A DNA stretch of 42,985 bases from Acetobacteraceae bacterium (GTDB taxonomy: Bacteria > Pseudomonadota > Alphaproteobacteria > Acetobacterales > Acetobacteraceae). Positions 8,503-16,204 of the stretch are shown here, piece by piece; within the stretch, counting starts at the first letter, position 1, and the number at the start of each line of letters is the position of its first letter. The stretch is from positions 1 to 42,985 of the forward strand of contig JASHOF010000170.1 in the NCBI GenBank assembly GCA_030041255.1, written 5' to 3'. The position numbers and the translations under genes were made by a program. A model generated the notes under the pieces. It made no database searches. It had not been told where the DNA came from and worked only from the letters and a program-made list of their open reading frames with translations.

Positions 8503-9237
8503 TTACGCGGCCTGCTCCCCGAGCCCGAGATCGAATGCCGTGCCGAGCGCCATTTCGCCGCTCCTGGTCAGCGTGACGGCGCGACTGCCTTCGATGCGGC
8601 GGAGCCAGCCGTGTGCGAACCAGGCACGGCTCATGGCAGCGCCGACCGCGCCGGCGATATGCGGCCGGCGCTCGCTCCAATCGAGGCAGGGGCGGCAGAA
8701 AATGCGCCCGCCGCCGCGGCGCATGGCATCAGCGTGCGCCGCCTCGAGATCGACGCCGAGGCCCGAGAGGAAGGCCGCCCCGCCCTCGCTGAGCGCACCC
8801 CCGTCGGGGGAAAGCTCGATCTCGCCGCGCGCGATCATTCGATCTGCCATCGCAACGGCAAGCTGGCCGGCGAGATGGTCGTAGCAGGTGCGCGCCCGGC
8901 GGAGCGCCGCATCGCGCGGCCCGGTTACGGTTCGCGCCGGCCGGGCGGGCAGAGGCCGGCGGCCGGCCGTGACGGACATGATGCTTTCCAGCATGCGTGC
9001 CACGTCCGCCGAGGCGAGGCGGTGATAGTGATGCCGGCCCTGGCGCGTCATCGCCAGCAATCCGGCCTCGGTCAGGTGCGCGAGGTGGCCGCTCGCCGTC
9101 TGCGGCGTGATTCCGGCGACACGGGCAAGCTCGGTTGCCGTCAGGGCGCGCCCGTCCATCAGGGCGATCAGCATGTTGGCCCGTGCCGGATCGCCGATCA
9201 GGGCCGCTGTTTCGGCGAACTCCGCGGTACTCGGCAC
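8503..9237 (-). CDS. ArsR-family winged-helix transcriptional regulator
   Basis: 244 residues, longer than the usual 100-120 of ArsR repressors. The N-terminal winged helix (about 8-95) includes IGDPARANMLIALMDGRALT, TELARVAGITPQTASGHLAH as recognition helices, and the wing MTRQGRHHYHRL. The C-terminal half is Arg/Ala-rich with CYDHLAGQLAVAMADRM and a FCRPCLDWSERRPHIAGAVG block typical of the long ArsR subfamily. Cysteines are present in this part, but the CxC metal motif of classic ArsR is absent from the DNA-binding helix, so the inducer is not obviously a metal. It lies 24 bases behind the flavin-reductase-like gene on the same strand, suggesting a two-gene operon with a redox or small-molecule theme. 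Confidence 0.82.
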   Translation of the reverse strand: MPSTAEFAETAALIGDPARANMLIALMDGRALTATELARVAGITPQTASGHLAHLTEAGLLAMTRQGRHHYHRLASADVARMLESIMSVTAGRRPLPARPARTVTGPRDAALRRARTCYDHLAGQLAVAMADRMIARGEIELSPDGGALSEGGAAFLSGLGVDLEAAHADAMRRGGGRIFCRPCLDWSERRPHIAGAVGAAMSRAWFAHGWLRRIEGSRAVTLTRSGEMALGTAFDLGLGEQAA

Positions 9238-9261
9238 GATTTTTCTCCCTCTTGCACCGGC

Positions 9262-9924
9262 CTACGCCTCTGCCTTGAAAGTCCGCCCGAGGTCGCGGCC
9301 GGTGCCGAAATAATGGCGGAAGACATAGAGCAGCGGACTCCATTTCGCGGTGTCGATATGGTTCGTCCCGGGGATGACGAGGCGGCGATGCGCGTGCACC
9401 CGCACCACCCTCGCTTCGATGATCTGGTAGGCTTCCGGCCGCTCGCCGGGCCACTCTCCGCCGGGTTCGTGCACGTCCATGACCTCCGCCTCGAACTGGA
9501 TCGGGCATTCGGCGATTCGCTGCGGCATGACGATCTCGGAGGCAAGCGGCGTGAAGCCCGCGCGGTCGAATTTTTCCGGCTCGAATTCGTAGCCGATGCG
9601 CGCCTTGTGGCGCGGCACCGGGCTGCGGCCGGTGGTGCGGGCGAGCGCCTCGACCCGCGACCACAAGTCCGGCGTCGGAAAATTGATCACGAGTTCCCGC
9701 TCGCGAACCGCGTTCTCCCGCCCTTTGCTGCTCGCGGTCAGGCCGAGCACGACCCGGTCGAACAGGGCCCAGGCGGACGACATCGGCGAGATATTGGTGC
9801 TGCCGTCCGGATTGAGCGTGCTCAGAAGGGCAACCGGCGTGCCGACATAGAGGACGGAGGGCGTGATCGTGACATGATCCGCCATCGGGTCGGCGGTGGG
9901 CAGAGGCGCAGGTTCGGGGCGCAT
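9262..9924 (-). CDS. Flavin reductase-like FMN-binding split-barrel protein
   Basis: 220 residues from the ATG ending at 9924, with GGAG about 8 bases upstream; MADHVTI at 9885 is a second possible start. The sequence LYVGTPVALLSTLNPDGSTN, ISPMSSAWALFDRVVLGL, ENAVRERELVINFPTPDLW and FEAEVMDVHEP follows the split-barrel fold of flavin reductase-like proteins that bind FMN, with roles ranging from flavin reduction to unknown oxidoreductase activity. No partner monooxygenase is present. The ArsR regulator follows on the same strand and probably controls it. Confidence 0.8.
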   Translation of the reverse strand: MRPEPAPLPTADPMADHVTITPSVLYVGTPVALLSTLNPDGSTNISPMSSAWALFDRVVLGLTASSKGRENAVRERELVINFPTPDLWSRVEALARTTGRSPVPRHKARIGYEFEPEKFDRAGFTPLASEIVMPQRIAECPIQFEAEVMDVHEPGGEWPGERPEAYQIIEARVVRVHAHRRLVIPGTNHIDTAKWSPLLYVFRHYFGTGRDLGRTFKAEA

Positions 9925-9976
9925 TCCATGGCTCCATGGCGAGACGCGCCGATTTAGAGCGTCCCGGGCGAACGAT

Positions 9977-9996
9977 GCTTCGGCGATGGCCGAAGC
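9977..9996 (-). terminator. Stem-loop downstream of mlaC
   Basis: GCTTCGGC and GCCGAAGC form an 8-bp stem with a 4-base loop (GATG), extendable by a G-T and an A-T pair. It lies 30 bases past the mlaC stop and before the flavin-reductase-like gene. There is no T-run, so it is terminator-like at best. Confidence 0.35.
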
Positions 9997-10025
9997 GTTG
10001 CGCGAGCCGTTCCGGAATATTTGCG

Positions 10026-10643
10026 TCAGCCGTTGCCGCCGGAGGTCATCCGGGTGAGTTGCGCGCGCATGGCATCGAGCAGCGCCTGCACGTCCTGCCC
10101 GCCATTGCGGGTGATCACGCTCGCATAGTCGCTGCGCTGCGTGACGCGCAGGCTGGTGCCTTCGGCCACGAGATCGACGATCTTCGGGGTGCCGGAGCTG
10201 AGGTTCACGATCCACTGCAAATCGGCAGGCTGGTTGTTCGGGACATAAATCGTGGTCGTGACGGCGATATTGCCGTTCATCGGGATCGCCCGCCCGATTT
10301 TGAAATGAGTACCCTTGTACTGGCTGAGGCGGCCGGTGACGTTGAAGACGAGATACTGGCGGAAGAGAGAAAGATAAGTCTCACGCTGGGCCACCGTTGC
10401 CAGGCGCCAGAATCGCCCGAGCGCAAATCGCGCCACGCCATCCACATCGACGCTGTCGGTGACGATACGCGCCAGGGCCTGGTGCTTGTCGCCGGGCGAC
10501 AGGTCGCCGTTGACCACGGACAGGATCGCCTCTCCGGTGCGCTGCACGAAAGCCTTGGCTTCCGCCACTTCGTCTTCGGCGGCGACCGGCCGGCCGAGGA
10601 CGAGAACGAGGCCGGCAAGAACCAGGCTGCGGCGGTCAAGCAT
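10026..10643 (-). CDS. mlaC: MlaC-type phospholipid-binding periplasmic protein (Ttg2D family)
   Basis: 205 residues from the ATG at 10643. The signal sequence LDRRSLVLAGLVLVLGRPVAA has a twin-arginine pair close to a Tat motif. The mature part follows the MlaC/Ttg2D pattern: AKAFVQRTGEAILSVVNGD, YLSLFRQYLVFNVTGRLSQY, and FKIGRAIPMNGNIAVTTTIY with the lipid-binding beta-sheet, then WIVNLSSGTPKIVDLVAEG and RSDYASVITRNGGQDVQALL. MlaC carries phospholipid between outer-membrane MlaA and the inner-membrane MlaFEDB importer. The gene starts 4 bases after the mlaA stop. The mlaFEDB genes are not in the window. Confidence 0.9.
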   Translation of the reverse strand: MLDRRSLVLAGLVLVLGRPVAAEDEVAEAKAFVQRTGEAILSVVNGDLSPGDKHQALARIVTDSVDVDGVARFALGRFWRLATVAQRETYLSLFRQYLVFNVTGRLSQYKGTHFKIGRAIPMNGNIAVTTTIYVPNNQPADLQWIVNLSSGTPKIVDLVAEGTSLRVTQRSDYASVITRNGGQDVQALLDAMRAQLTRMTSGGNG

Positions 10644-10647
10644 GGGC

Positions 10648-11427
10648 CTACTCGCTCGGTTGCTTCGGCAGATCGAACCAGACCGGGGTGGTGTGTCCGC
10701 CGCCCTGTTCGGCGGCATCGATCTCTGCCTGCCGGTGCTGGCGGTAGAGGCTGCGGAAGGTCGCGTACGGGTCGAGCGCCGTCCGCTTCACCGAATCGAT
10801 TGCCGGCAGGTTCTGGGCATATTGCGAGACGGTGGTCGTGCCGAGCGAGGCCCAGTGGAAGGCAATGGCGGCCGGACCGCTGCCCAGGGCCCTGAGCGGG
10901 CTTGCCACCGTGCCGGCGGCGAAGCCGAACGCATCGCGCGGATCCGAGGGGCCGAGCAGCGGCAGGAACAGATAGGGCCCTGACGGCATGCCCCAGACGG
11001 CGAGCGTCATGCCCAAATCGGCCGGGTGGTTCGGGTATCCCCAGTCGGACGCCACGTCGAAGATGCCGCCGAGCCCGATCGTCGAGTTGATCAGGAAGCG
11101 CATCAGGGTATCGCCGGCGCGCCGCGACCTGGCCTGAAGCACATCGTTGCCGAAGCGGAAGGGGCCACCCAGGTTGGAGAAGATGTTGGTGATGCTGGTG
11201 CGAACGGGTTCCGGCACGGCGGAACGATAGGCACGCGCCACCGGCGTCAGGCTGACGGAGGCCACAGCGTTGCTGACCCGATAGAGCACGCGGTTGGTCG
11301 GCTCGAGCGGATCGTCGGTCTGGCGGAACGCCGCCAGCGCCTCGGGATGGCTTGCGGGCGGCGGCGTGGCGCAGCCGCCGAGGGTGGCCAGAGCCAGGAG
11401 TGCCAGGACAGAAGCAATGCCGCTCAT
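10648..11427 (-). CDS. mlaA: MlaA/VacJ-family outer-membrane lipoprotein
   Basis: 259 residues from ATG 11427. The lipoprotein signal has lipobox LGGC with Cys19. The MlaA core is clear: DPLEPTNRVLYRVSNAV, ITNIFSNLGGPFRFGNDVLQ, RFLINSTIGLGGIFDVASDW, DLGMTLAVWGMPSGPYLFLP and LLGPSDPRDAFGFAAGTV. MlaA removes mislocalised phospholipids from the outer leaflet and hands them to MlaC, whose gene follows 4 bases later in the same operon. The C-terminal tail (QAEIDAAEQGGGHTTP) is low-complexity. A 130-nt repeat element ends 54 bases upstream of the start, in the region shared with divergent metF, and may affect its expression. Confidence 0.93.
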   Translation of the reverse strand: MSGIASVLALLALATLGGCATPPPASHPEALAAFRQTDDPLEPTNRVLYRVSNAVASVSLTPVARAYRSAVPEPVRTSITNIFSNLGGPFRFGNDVLQARSRRAGDTLMRFLINSTIGLGGIFDVASDWGYPNHPADLGMTLAVWGMPSGPYLFLPLLGPSDPRDAFGFAAGTVASPLRALGSGPAAIAFHWASLGTTTVSQYAQNLPAIDSVKRTALDPYATFRSLYRQHRQAEIDAAEQGGGHTTPVWFDLPKQPSE

Positions 11428-11481
11428 GCGCGCCAAGGGCGGAGATCCTGCGAAGCGCCGTGCAACCGAGGCGCAAACCTG

Positions 11482-11611
11482 GTGCCCTGCCCCCTTACGG
11501 TTGCTGCCCGCGGCAGCAACCGTAAGGGGATCAGCAGGCCACTGAAAATAAAGAGCAGTGTGCCGACCGCTATGGTGCATCCTACGGTATCAAGCGTTGG
11601 AGTCGGCACAC
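11482..11611. repeat. 130-nt two-hairpin interspersed repeat, copy 1
   Basis: About 93% identical to 18994-19124 (eight substitutions and one 1-base indel), same orientation. An 18-bp perfect stem (11491-11508 with 11512-11529, loop CGC) is followed by an A-rich spacer (GAAAATAAAG). A second inverted repeat, GTGTGCCGAC at 11558-11567 with GTCGGCACAC at 11602-11611, closes the element. Read on the minus strand, the second hairpin comes first, followed by a T-rich stretch (CTTTATTTTC) and then the 18-bp hairpin, with the mlaA start 54 bases further on. It carries no transposase and looks like a non-autonomous element or a structured RNA leader. Confidence 0.85.
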
Positions 11612-11710
11612 TAGCACGGCTGGGCGGGCCGGCAACGCAGCCCTACTCTGGAGCCGCCAACCGGCCGGTGGGCCTTGCTTTGCGCCGGCGATCCGGGCCA
11701 AGAGACGGGC

Positions 11711-12712
11711 ATGACAGGGGCGGTTTCATGGCCGGCGGGGGGCGTGCTGGAGCGGTGGCTGACCGGGCCGCGGTTTCATCCGTTGCCGAACCGCACGCCG
11801 GGAACGCCTCCGCCGCTGCTTTCCTTCGAGTTCTACCCCCCGCGCACCGAGGCGCTGGAGGTGCAGCTCTGGACCTGCATCCGCCGCCTGGAGCTGCTTT
11901 GTCCCCGTTTTGTCTCGGTCACCTACGGCGCCGGCGGCACCACGCAGGAGCGCACGCATGCGATCGTGGTGCGCCTGGTGCAAGAAACGTCGCTGGTTCC
12001 TGCCGCGCATCTGACCTGCATCGGGGCCGGGCGGGACGAAATCGCGGCGATTGCGCGGCGCTACTGGGACGGGGGGGTGCGGCATATCGTGGCGCTGCGC
12101 GGCGATCCGCCCGGTGGGGGCCGCTACGAGCCGCATCCGGAGGGCTTTCCATTTGCGGCCGACCTGGTTGGCGGGCTGCGCCGGGTCGCCGATTTCGAGA
12201 TCTCGGTTGCCGCGTATCCGGAAACGCATCCCGAGGCGGCAACCCCCGGAGCCGATCTCGACAACCTGAAGCGGAAGCTGGATGCCGGTGCAACCCGCGC
12301 GATCACGCAGTATTTTTTCGACACCGCCGTCTATTTACGTTTCCTCGATCGCTGCCTTGCTGCCGGCATCACCGCACCCATCGTGCCCGGGATCATGCCG
12401 GTTTCGAACTATGCGCAGGCGCTACGCTTTTCCACGCTGTGCGGGGCGAGCGTGCCGGCCTGGCTCGGCGCGATGTTCGAGGGAACCGAGGACGATCCCG
12501 AGATCCGGCGGATGGTGGCGGCGGTGGTCGCGGCGGAGCAGGTGCGGCTTCTGCAGGCGAACGGGGTCGACGAGTTCCACTTCTACACCCTGAACCGTCC
12601 GGAGCTGACCTACGCGATCGCGCATATCCTGGGCGTGCGCCCGCAGCCGTCGCGGCCTGCCGCCTCGGGCCTGCCGTCCGGTCCGGCGCGGGCCAGCGAA
12701 CTGGCGCCGTGA
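11711..12712 (+). CDS. metF: Methylenetetrahydrofolate reductase
   Basis: 333 residues from ATG 11711. Reduces 5,10-methylene-THF to 5-methyl-THF with a flavin cofactor, supplying methyl groups for methionine. LLSFEFYPPRTEALEVQLW carries the conserved FEFxPP motif with its catalytic Glu. It is followed by FVSVTYGAGGTTQERTHAIV, HLTCIGAGRDEIAAIARRYW, IVALRGDPP, AAYPETHPEA, LDAGATRAITQYFFD and VPGIMPVSNY, all standard MetF barrel motifs. The C-terminus (HFYTLNRPELTYAI) is intact and followed by a Pro/Ser tail. The stop overlaps the GTG start of the helicase gene (GTGA), an unusual pairing. No SAM riboswitch is recognisable upstream. Confidence 0.95.
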   Translation: MTGAVSWPAGGVLERWLTGPRFHPLPNRTPGTPPPLLSFEFYPPRTEALEVQLWTCIRRLELLCPRFVSVTYGAGGTTQERTHAIVVRLVQETSLVPAAHLTCIGAGRDEIAAIARRYWDGGVRHIVALRGDPPGGGRYEPHPEGFPFAADLVGGLRRVADFEISVAAYPETHPEAATPGADLDNLKRKLDAGATRAITQYFFDTAVYLRFLDRCLAAGITAPIVPGIMPVSNYAQALRFSTLCGASVPAWLGAMFEGTEDDPEIRRMVAAVVAAEQVRLLQANGVDEFHFYTLNRPELTYAIAHILGVRPQPSRPAASGLPSGPARASELAP

Positions 12713-14892
12713 GCGATCATCTCGCCCGGCTCAACCCCGAGCAGCGCCGGGCAGTCGAAACTCTCGAGGGTCCGCTCCTGGTATTGGCCGGCGCCGGCAC
12801 CGGCAAGACGAGAGTGCTGACCACGCGCTTTGCGCATATCCTGCTCTCCGGCCGCGCCGCACCCTGGCAGGTACTCGCCGTCACCTTCACCAACAAGGCA
12901 GCGCGCGAGATGCGCGAGCGCGTTGCGGCGATGCTCGGCCGCCCGGTGGAAGGGCTGTGGCTCGGTACCTTCCACGCTCTGGCCGCGCGCATGCTGCGCC
13001 GGCACGCGGGGCTGATCGGGCTCAAGCCGGACTTTTCGATCCTCGATACGGACGATCAAATCCGGCTGCTCAAGCCGTTGATGCAGCAGGCGGGCCTCGA
13101 CCTGCAGCGCTTTCCCCCGCCGGTTCTGCTGGCGCGAATCCAGCGCTGGAAGGATCGCGGCCTGACGCCCCAACGCATCACGCCGGCCGAAGACACCGAC
13201 TTTGCGCGCGGCCGCGCGCGCGCCCTCTATGCCGCCTATCAGGAGCGCCTGACGGAGGTGAACGCCGCCGATTTCGGCGATCTCCTGCTGCACGCAACCG
13301 AACTGCTGCGCAAAGAGCCCGACCTGCTCGCGCAGTATCAGGAAAACTTCCGCTACCTCCTGGTGGACGAGTACCAGGACACGAATCTCGTGCAGTATCT
13401 CTGGCTCCGGCTCCTGGCGCAGAAGCACCGTAATATCTGCTGCGTCGGTGACGATGACCAGAGCATCTATTCCTGGCGCGGCGCGGAGGTGGAAAACATC
13501 CTCCGCTTCGAACAGGATTTTCCGGGTGCCTCGGTGGTGCGGCTGGAGGCGAACTACCGCAGCACGGCGCCGATCCTGGCCGCTGCCGCCGCCCTCATCG
13601 CGCACAATGCCGGGCGCCTCGGCAAGACCTTGCACCCCGGACGGGAGATGCCCGCCGGCGAGAAGGTGGCCGTCATCGGACTCCAGGATTCCGAGGAAGA
13701 GGCACGGATGGCCGGCCAACGCATCGAGGCGCTCCGCGCGGAAGGCCATCGCCTGTCCGGGATCGCGATCCTGGTGCGGGCCGGCTTTCAGACCCGCGCC
13801 TTCGAGGAACGATTGCTCGCATTCGGCATTCCCTATCGGATGGTGGGCGGGTTGCGGTTCTACGAGCGGGCCGAAATCCGGGACGCGGTCGCCTATCTGC
13901 GCGCGACGGTGCGTCCCGGCGACGACCTGGCATTCGAGCGGATTCTCAACGTGCCGAAGCGCGGCCTTGGCGAAGGGTTCCTCCGCCGGCTGCACGAACA
14001 GGCAGCGAGCGATGCAGTGCCGCTTGCCGCGGCAGCCGGGCGGCTGCTCGCCGAGGGTGGGGCGAAGGGGCGGGCGCGCGAATCGCTTGCTGCGCTGCTC
14101 GACAACTTCGTCGGCTGGCGGGCGGCGCTCGCGAGCGAGGGGCCGGTCCCGGCATTGGCACGAATGCTCGAGGAATCGGGATACGTCGCGATGTGGCGCG
14201 AGGACCGCTCGCCCGAGGCTCCCGGGCGGCTCGAGAACCTGAAGGAGCTGGCGCGCGCGCTTGCAGAGTTCGAGACCGTGGAGGGGTTCCTCGACCATGT
14301 GAGCCTGGTGATGGAGAATGACGAACAGGCGGAAGGCGACCGCGTCAGCCTGATGACGCTGCACGCCGCGAAAGGGCTCGAGTTCGACACCGTGTTCCTG
14401 CCCGGCTGGGAGGAAGGGCTCTTTCCCAATCAGCGGGCACTCGAAGAGTCGGGGGCGAAGGCACTGGAGGAGGAGCGGCGGCTTGCCTATGTCGGCCTGA
14501 CGCGGGCGCGCAACCGGGCGATCGTGAGCCATGTGGCGCGGCGGCAGTTCTATTCCGGCTGGCAGGGCGCGATCCCCAGCCGGTTCATTGCCGAACTGCC
14601 GGAGGAGGCGATCGAACGCTCCGGTCAGGCCACCTTCGAGCGCCAGCGGATGCTTGCCGCCCAGCCGTTTTTTTCCGCCACCTTCCCGTCATCGCTCAAA
14701 GTGCTTGCCGCGCGCGACGCCTGGACAGAGCCGAAGCGGCGGCGGGGCGGACCGATCGGAATCGGCCAGCGCGTATTCCACCAGAAATTCGGCTACGGCA
14801 CCGTGACCGCCTCGGACGAAGACCGGCTCGACATCGCATTCGACAAGGCCGGCGCCAAGCGGGTGCTGGAGCGCTTCGTCGAGCCGGTCTGA
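12709..14892 (+). CDS. uvrD: UvrD/PcrA-type superfamily 1 DNA helicase
   Basis: 727 residues starting at GTG 12709, which overlaps the metF TGA; this start is fixed by the conserved LNPEQRRAVETLEGPLLVLA opening. Walker A is AGAGTGKT (27-34), motif Ia AVTFTNKAAREMRER, motif II LLVDEYQDTN, motif III CVGDDDQSIYSWRGAEVENI, motif IV VRLEANYRS, motif V MTLHAAKGLEFDTVF and motif VI RRLAYVGLTRAR. The C-terminus (GQRVFHQKFGYGTVTASDED) forms the Tudor-like RNA-polymerase-binding fold of PcrA/UvrD. It unwinds DNA 3' to 5' in nucleotide-excision and mismatch repair and restart of blocked forks. All motifs are intact. The choice between UvrD and PcrA naming is not settled by sequence alone. Confidence 0.95.
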   Translation: MSDHLARLNPEQRRAVETLEGPLLVLAGAGTGKTRVLTTRFAHILLSGRAAPWQVLAVTFTNKAAREMRERVAAMLGRPVEGLWLGTFHALAARMLRRHAGLIGLKPDFSILDTDDQIRLLKPLMQQAGLDLQRFPPPVLLARIQRWKDRGLTPQRITPAEDTDFARGRARALYAAYQERLTEVNAADFGDLLLHATELLRKEPDLLAQYQENFRYLLVDEYQDTNLVQYLWLRLLAQKHRNICCVGDDDQSIYSWRGAEVENILRFEQDFPGASVVRLEANYRSTAPILAAAAALIAHNAGRLGKTLHPGREMPAGEKVAVIGLQDSEEEARMAGQRIEALRAEGHRLSGIAILVRAGFQTRAFEERLLAFGIPYRMVGGLRFYERAEIRDAVAYLRATVRPGDDLAFERILNVPKRGLGEGFLRRLHEQAASDAVPLAAAAGRLLAEGGAKGRARESLAALLDNFVGWRAALASEGPVPALARMLEESGYVAMWREDRSPEAPGRLENLKELARALAEFETVEGFLDHVSLVMENDEQAEGDRVSLMTLHAAKGLEFDTVFLPGWEEGLFPNQRALEESGAKALEEERRLAYVGLTRARNRAIVSHVARRQFYSGWQGAIPSRFIAELPEEAIERSGQATFERQRMLAAQPFFSATFPSSLKVLAARDAWTEPKRRRGGPIGIGQRVFHQKFGYGTVTASDEDRLDIAFDKAGAKRVLERFVEPV

Positions 14893-14947
14893 TCCGATCC
14901 CCGGGAAGGCCGCCGGCGGCGCCAACCTGCCCGGCCGGCATCCGCCA

Positions 14948-14976
14948 CTATCATCGTTCTGTCATCGGACTGTCAT
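14948..14976 (+). promoter_or_regulatory. Pho box (three 7-mers at 11-bp spacing) upstream of pstS
   Basis: CTATCAT (14948-14954), CTGTCAT (14959-14965) and CTGTCAT (14970-14976) are separated by exactly 4 bases each. The last two form a perfect PhoB box (CTGTCAT-N4-CTGTCAT). An imperfect fourth unit (CTGACCC, 14981-14987) follows in register. TGTTAT at 14995-15000 is a plausible -10. The site lies about 95 bases before the pstS ATG. Confidence 0.88.
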
Positions 14977-15071
14977 CGACCTGACCCGGGCGGCTGTTAT
15001 TCCCGGCTTGTCCGATGGCCCGGAGGGCGGATTGCCGTCGGCAAACCCATCGGAGATGACGGGAGCAGAGC

Positions 15072-16166
15072 ATGCAGATCGAGGCCGGCAAGCCATTGCG
15101 ACGCCGCACTATCCTGCTCGGTTCGTTCGGCGCCGGTGCGGCCGGCGTTCTCGGGCCCGGCAGCCGCCGCGCATTCGCCGCCGGGATTTCCCTTCTCGAG
15201 ACCGGATCGACCCTGCTCTATCCGCTGTTCAATCTTTGGGTGCCCAAATACACCGCAAGCAACCCGGGCGTGCGAATCACCACGCAAGGCACCGGCAGCG
15301 GCACCGGGATTGCCCAGACACTCTCCGGCGTGGCGCAGATCGGTGCCTCGGACGCTTACATGAGCGACCCGCAGGTGAAGCAGCATCCGGATATTCTGAA
15401 CATCCCGCTCGCTATCTCGGCGCAGACGGTCAATTACAACGTGCCCGGCTTCAACGGTACCAACCTCAAGCTTTCCGGGCCGGTGCTGGCCGGCATCTAC
15501 AGCGGCAGGATCACGCACTGGAACGATCCTGCGATCGGCAAGCTCAATCCGGGCGCCAGGCTCGCGGCGCACGTAATCACGCCGGTACACCGCACTGACG
15601 GGAGCGGCGATACCTTCATCTTCACCCAGTATCTCGCCGCTTCGACGCCCGAATGGGCGGGAAGCGTAGGCTATGGCACGACGATTTCCTGGCCGCCGGT
15701 GGCGGGCGGAATCGGCGCCATCGGCAATCCGGGCATGGTGCAGGCAAGCGGGCAGACCCCTTACGCGATCGCCTATATCGGCGTCAGCTTCCACAACGAG
15801 ATTGCCAAGGCCGGGCTCGGCACGGCAATGCTTCAGAACCGGGACGGCAACTTCGTGCTTCCCACCCCGAAGACGGTGGGTGCGGCGGCCGCGGCGGTGC
15901 AAGACAAGACCCCGCCCGACCAGCGGATCAGCCTGATCTTCGCACCGGGGCCGGACTCCTATCCGATCATCAATTACGAATACGCGATCGTGAACAGGCG
16001 GCAGCCGAACGAAACGATTGCCGCGGCGGTGCGGAATTTTCTCGCCTGGGCGATCGATCCCGAAGGCGGCAGTGCCGCCGGGTTTCTCGATGCCGTACAG
16101 TTCCTGCCCTTGCCGCCGAAGATCGCAGCACTCTCGAAGCGGCAGATCGCGAAGATCGGAGCGTGA
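15072..16166 (+). CDS. pstS: Phosphate ABC transporter substrate-binding protein
   Basis: 364 residues from ATG 15072, with GGGAG upstream. The N-terminal signal has a twin-arginine motif (LRRRTILLG), so export may be by Tat. The mature protein follows PstS: ETGSTLLYPLFNLWVPKY, TTQGTGSGTGIAQTLSG with the phosphate-binding TGSG loop, IGASDAYMS, ILNIPLAISAQTVNYNVPG, LSGPVLAGIYSGRITHWNDP, HRTDGSGDTFIFTQYL and ISWPPVAGGIGAIGNPGMVQ. It captures inorganic phosphate in the periplasm for PstC-PstA. It is the first gene behind the Pho box, so it should be induced by phosphate starvation through PhoB. Confidence 0.95.
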   Translation: MQIEAGKPLRRRTILLGSFGAGAAGVLGPGSRRAFAAGISLLETGSTLLYPLFNLWVPKYTASNPGVRITTQGTGSGTGIAQTLSGVAQIGASDAYMSDPQVKQHPDILNIPLAISAQTVNYNVPGFNGTNLKLSGPVLAGIYSGRITHWNDPAIGKLNPGARLAAHVITPVHRTDGSGDTFIFTQYLAASTPEWAGSVGYGTTISWPPVAGGIGAIGNPGMVQASGQTPYAIAYIGVSFHNEIAKAGLGTAMLQNRDGNFVLPTPKTVGAAAAAVQDKTPPDQRISLIFAPGPDSYPIINYEYAIVNRRQPNETIAAAVRNFLAWAIDPEGGSAAGFLDAVQFLPLPPKIAALSKRQIAKIGA

Positions 16167-16204
16167 CAGGGGCCGGGGCAATCTGAGGCGGGGCAGCCAT
16201 CGCC

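Noticed and set aside
11424-11609. A hydrophobic 61-residue frame within repeat copy 1 (minus strand)
   Set aside because: In copy 2 the matching frame is broken by the 1-base indel and ends at LHLYFP, so the repeat is not conserved as protein.
11612-11710. Possible SAM riboswitch upstream of metF
   Set aside because: No conserved SAM-I, SAM-II or SAM-IV core could be recognised by eye; the gap holds only the repeat and short spacer.
12610-14532. A 640-codon open frame antisense to the helicase
   Set aside because: Low-complexity translation with no recognisable domain; it mirrors the codon bias of the real gene.
11026-14892. A 1288-codon open frame running through the mlaA region, metF and the helicase
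   Set aside because: Only the part from GTG 12709 has helicase sequence; the upstream part is an out-of-frame or antisense shadow of mlaA and metF in GC-rich DNA.
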